Of a stretch of 34,443 nt of DNA, positions 33,754 to 34,443 are shown in pieces. The stretch covers positions 1 to 34,443 of the forward strand of contig JAEZUZ010000032.1 in assembly GCA_023443345.1 (NCBI GenBank). The letters run 5' to 3'. Origin of the DNA: Bacillota bacterium (GTDB lineage: Bacteria; Bacillota; Clostridia; Peptostreptococcales; Acidaminobacteraceae). Position 1 is the first letter of the stretch; every line of letters begins with the position of its first letter. The notes beneath the pieces are model-generated. The model was not told where the DNA came from and did no database searches. It saw nothing but the letters and a program-made list of their open reading frames with translations. Made by a program: the position numbers and the translations under genes.

Positions 33754-34242
33754 ATGCACAAAAAAACTTTGGAGAACATACTTAAGAAGTTGGGCATTAT
33801 TGGCGGCACACCAAAAAAGTATACAAGAAGAGATGCAATGTATGCAGAGATGAAATATGAAAGAATCCTATTTAATTATATATATGATAGACCTATAACA
33901 GAAGGCTTTAAAAAGGAATTAGAAGAATCTATAAAAGAGGATGAAAGGGATGGATTTATAATAGATAAGAGATTAATTGATGAGACAATAGATATTGTAG
34001 ACTGTATAGCCTATGTCAAGGATCCTAAAGAACTAGATAGTTGGTCTCTTTTAAAGTGCATAGAGCCGTGGAATGAGGACACAGGAGAGAGGACGCCTAA
34101 AGAATTTTTAGGAGAATTTTTGATACGCATACCTGAAGAAATTCAAACAGAGGAAGAAAGAATTAGGGGTGAAAAAGCGTTCGAAGAGCTGATGCAGAAG
34201 ATACATGAACGAAACCAAAAGCTAGCAAAAACAGATAAATAA
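33754..34242 (+). CDS. Unrecognised soluble protein
   Basis: About 162 aa, highly charged, no membrane segment or signal peptide. It is helical in composition, with Glu/Lys-rich runs (ELEESIKEDERDG, EEERIRGEKAFEELMQ). No family recognised. The start is uncertain: ATG 33754 (or TTG 33751) has a weak RBS (GAGAATAAG). Another frame from ATG 33723, MLEKEKRIRIDAQK, would run into it if one A were removed from the A7 run at 33760-33766, giving a 14-residue longer N-terminus. Confidence 0.6.
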   Translation: MHKKTLENILKKLGIIGGTPKKYTRRDAMYAEMKYERILFNYIYDRPITEGFKKELEESIKEDERDGFIIDKRLIDETIDIVDCIAYVKDPKELDSWSLLKCIEPWNEDTGERTPKEFLGEFLIRIPEEIQTEEERIRGEKAFEELMQKIHERNQKLAKTDK

Positions 34243-34304
34243 CGACAACGTGCAAAATAAATTGCATTAAATATAAATATCGTATCAGGTTAACTTATTA
34301 ACTT

Positions 34305-34340
34305 AGCAAGCGTATTAAATGGGCTTGCTTTTTTAATACG
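34305..34340 (+). promoter_or_regulatory. Terminator with mutually exclusive alternative hairpin (attenuator-like)
   Basis: Terminator: AGCAAGC (34305-34311) pairs with GCTTGCT (34323-34329), T-run to 34334. Alternative stem: CGTATTAAA (34311-34319) pairs perfectly with TTTAATACG (34332-34340). The two cannot form together. It precedes the gene starting at 34369. Confidence 0.45.
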
Positions 34341-34368
34341 GTAAATATGGTTGATGGGAGGGGGAAAA

Positions 34369-34443
34369 GTGAAGAAAAACACACAAAACGATATTCAGGA
34401 AAATAACGTTCCTGAGGTAGAGAATGAAGAAGTAAAGACTTCT
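34369..34443 (+). CDS. Partial CDS at right edge, unknown
   Basis: GTG start with GGGAGGGGG 5' of it. Open to the window end (25 codons, KKNTQNDIQENNVPEVENEE). Very hydrophilic and Asn/Glu-rich; too short to classify. The in-frame ATG at 34354 is an alternative start, but it would place the RBS inside the gene. Confidence 0.5.
   Translation, partial: MKKNTQNDIQENNVPEVENEEVKTS

Noticed and set aside
1..34443. CRISPR array, tRNA, rRNA, insertion sequence, prophage
   Set aside because: No regularly spaced repeats, no cloverleaf-like conserved T-loop/anticodon sequence, no transposase or integrase frame seen.

Overview
The window is AT-rich, with AGGAGG-type ribosome binding sites, short intergenic gaps and many T-tailed hairpin terminators. 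It carries an LPXTG protein and a sortase, with no outer-membrane genes. This fits a low-GC Gram-positive anaerobe (Bacillota, probably Clostridia/Tissierellia-like). The genus cannot be fixed from sequence alone. No tRNA, rRNA, CRISPR array or insertion sequence was found.

Layout. (1) 1-5088: zinc locus. It holds a 5'-truncated zinc-binding lipoprotein in which a ZinT domain sits inside the ZnuA fold, then ZnuC and ZnuB, a convergent Fur-family regulator (probably Zur), and a divergent permease/DUF1980 pair with a His/Cys-rich loop. (2) 5159-15713: the centrepiece, a Gram-positive version of the poorly understood E. coli yhf/php cluster. Order is YhfZ regulator, YhfY (PRD), YhfU, YhfT membrane protein, Php (phosphotriesterase homologue), YhfS and YhfX (two PLP-fold enzymes), YhfW (phosphopentomutase-like), a second YhfU, then PTS EIIC and EIIB, and finally two tandem proteins resembling the C-terminal domain of RarA/MgsA without its ATPase. 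(3) 15740-16420: class A-like sortase on the minus strand. (4) 16569-20081: phosphonate-type ABC transporter PhnD-PhnC-PhnE-PhnE. (5) 20158-22145: cytoplasmic GH13 alpha-amylase overlapping a small membrane protein. (6) 22247-24856: LPXTG surface protein. (7) 24999-30017: XRE-cupin regulator, spermidine/putrescine transporter PotABCD and an Ogg-type DNA glycosylase in one tight run. (8) 30071-31957: groES-groEL without a visible CIRCE element. (9) 32024-34443: small membrane protein, MsrAB lipoprotein (minus strand), a short frame-disrupted region, an unrecognised soluble protein, an attenuator-like hairpin and the start of a further gene.

How the genes work together. The yhf-PTS run looks like one catabolic or salvage module: a GntR-like regulator and a PRD sensor, membrane import (YhfT and/or the PTS), and a hydrolase, two PLP-type enzymes and a mutase. 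The substrate is unknown. The gene order differs from E. coli, YhfU is duplicated, and the PTS and the twin RarA-C-like proteins are attached. This is the best candidate here for an undescribed system.
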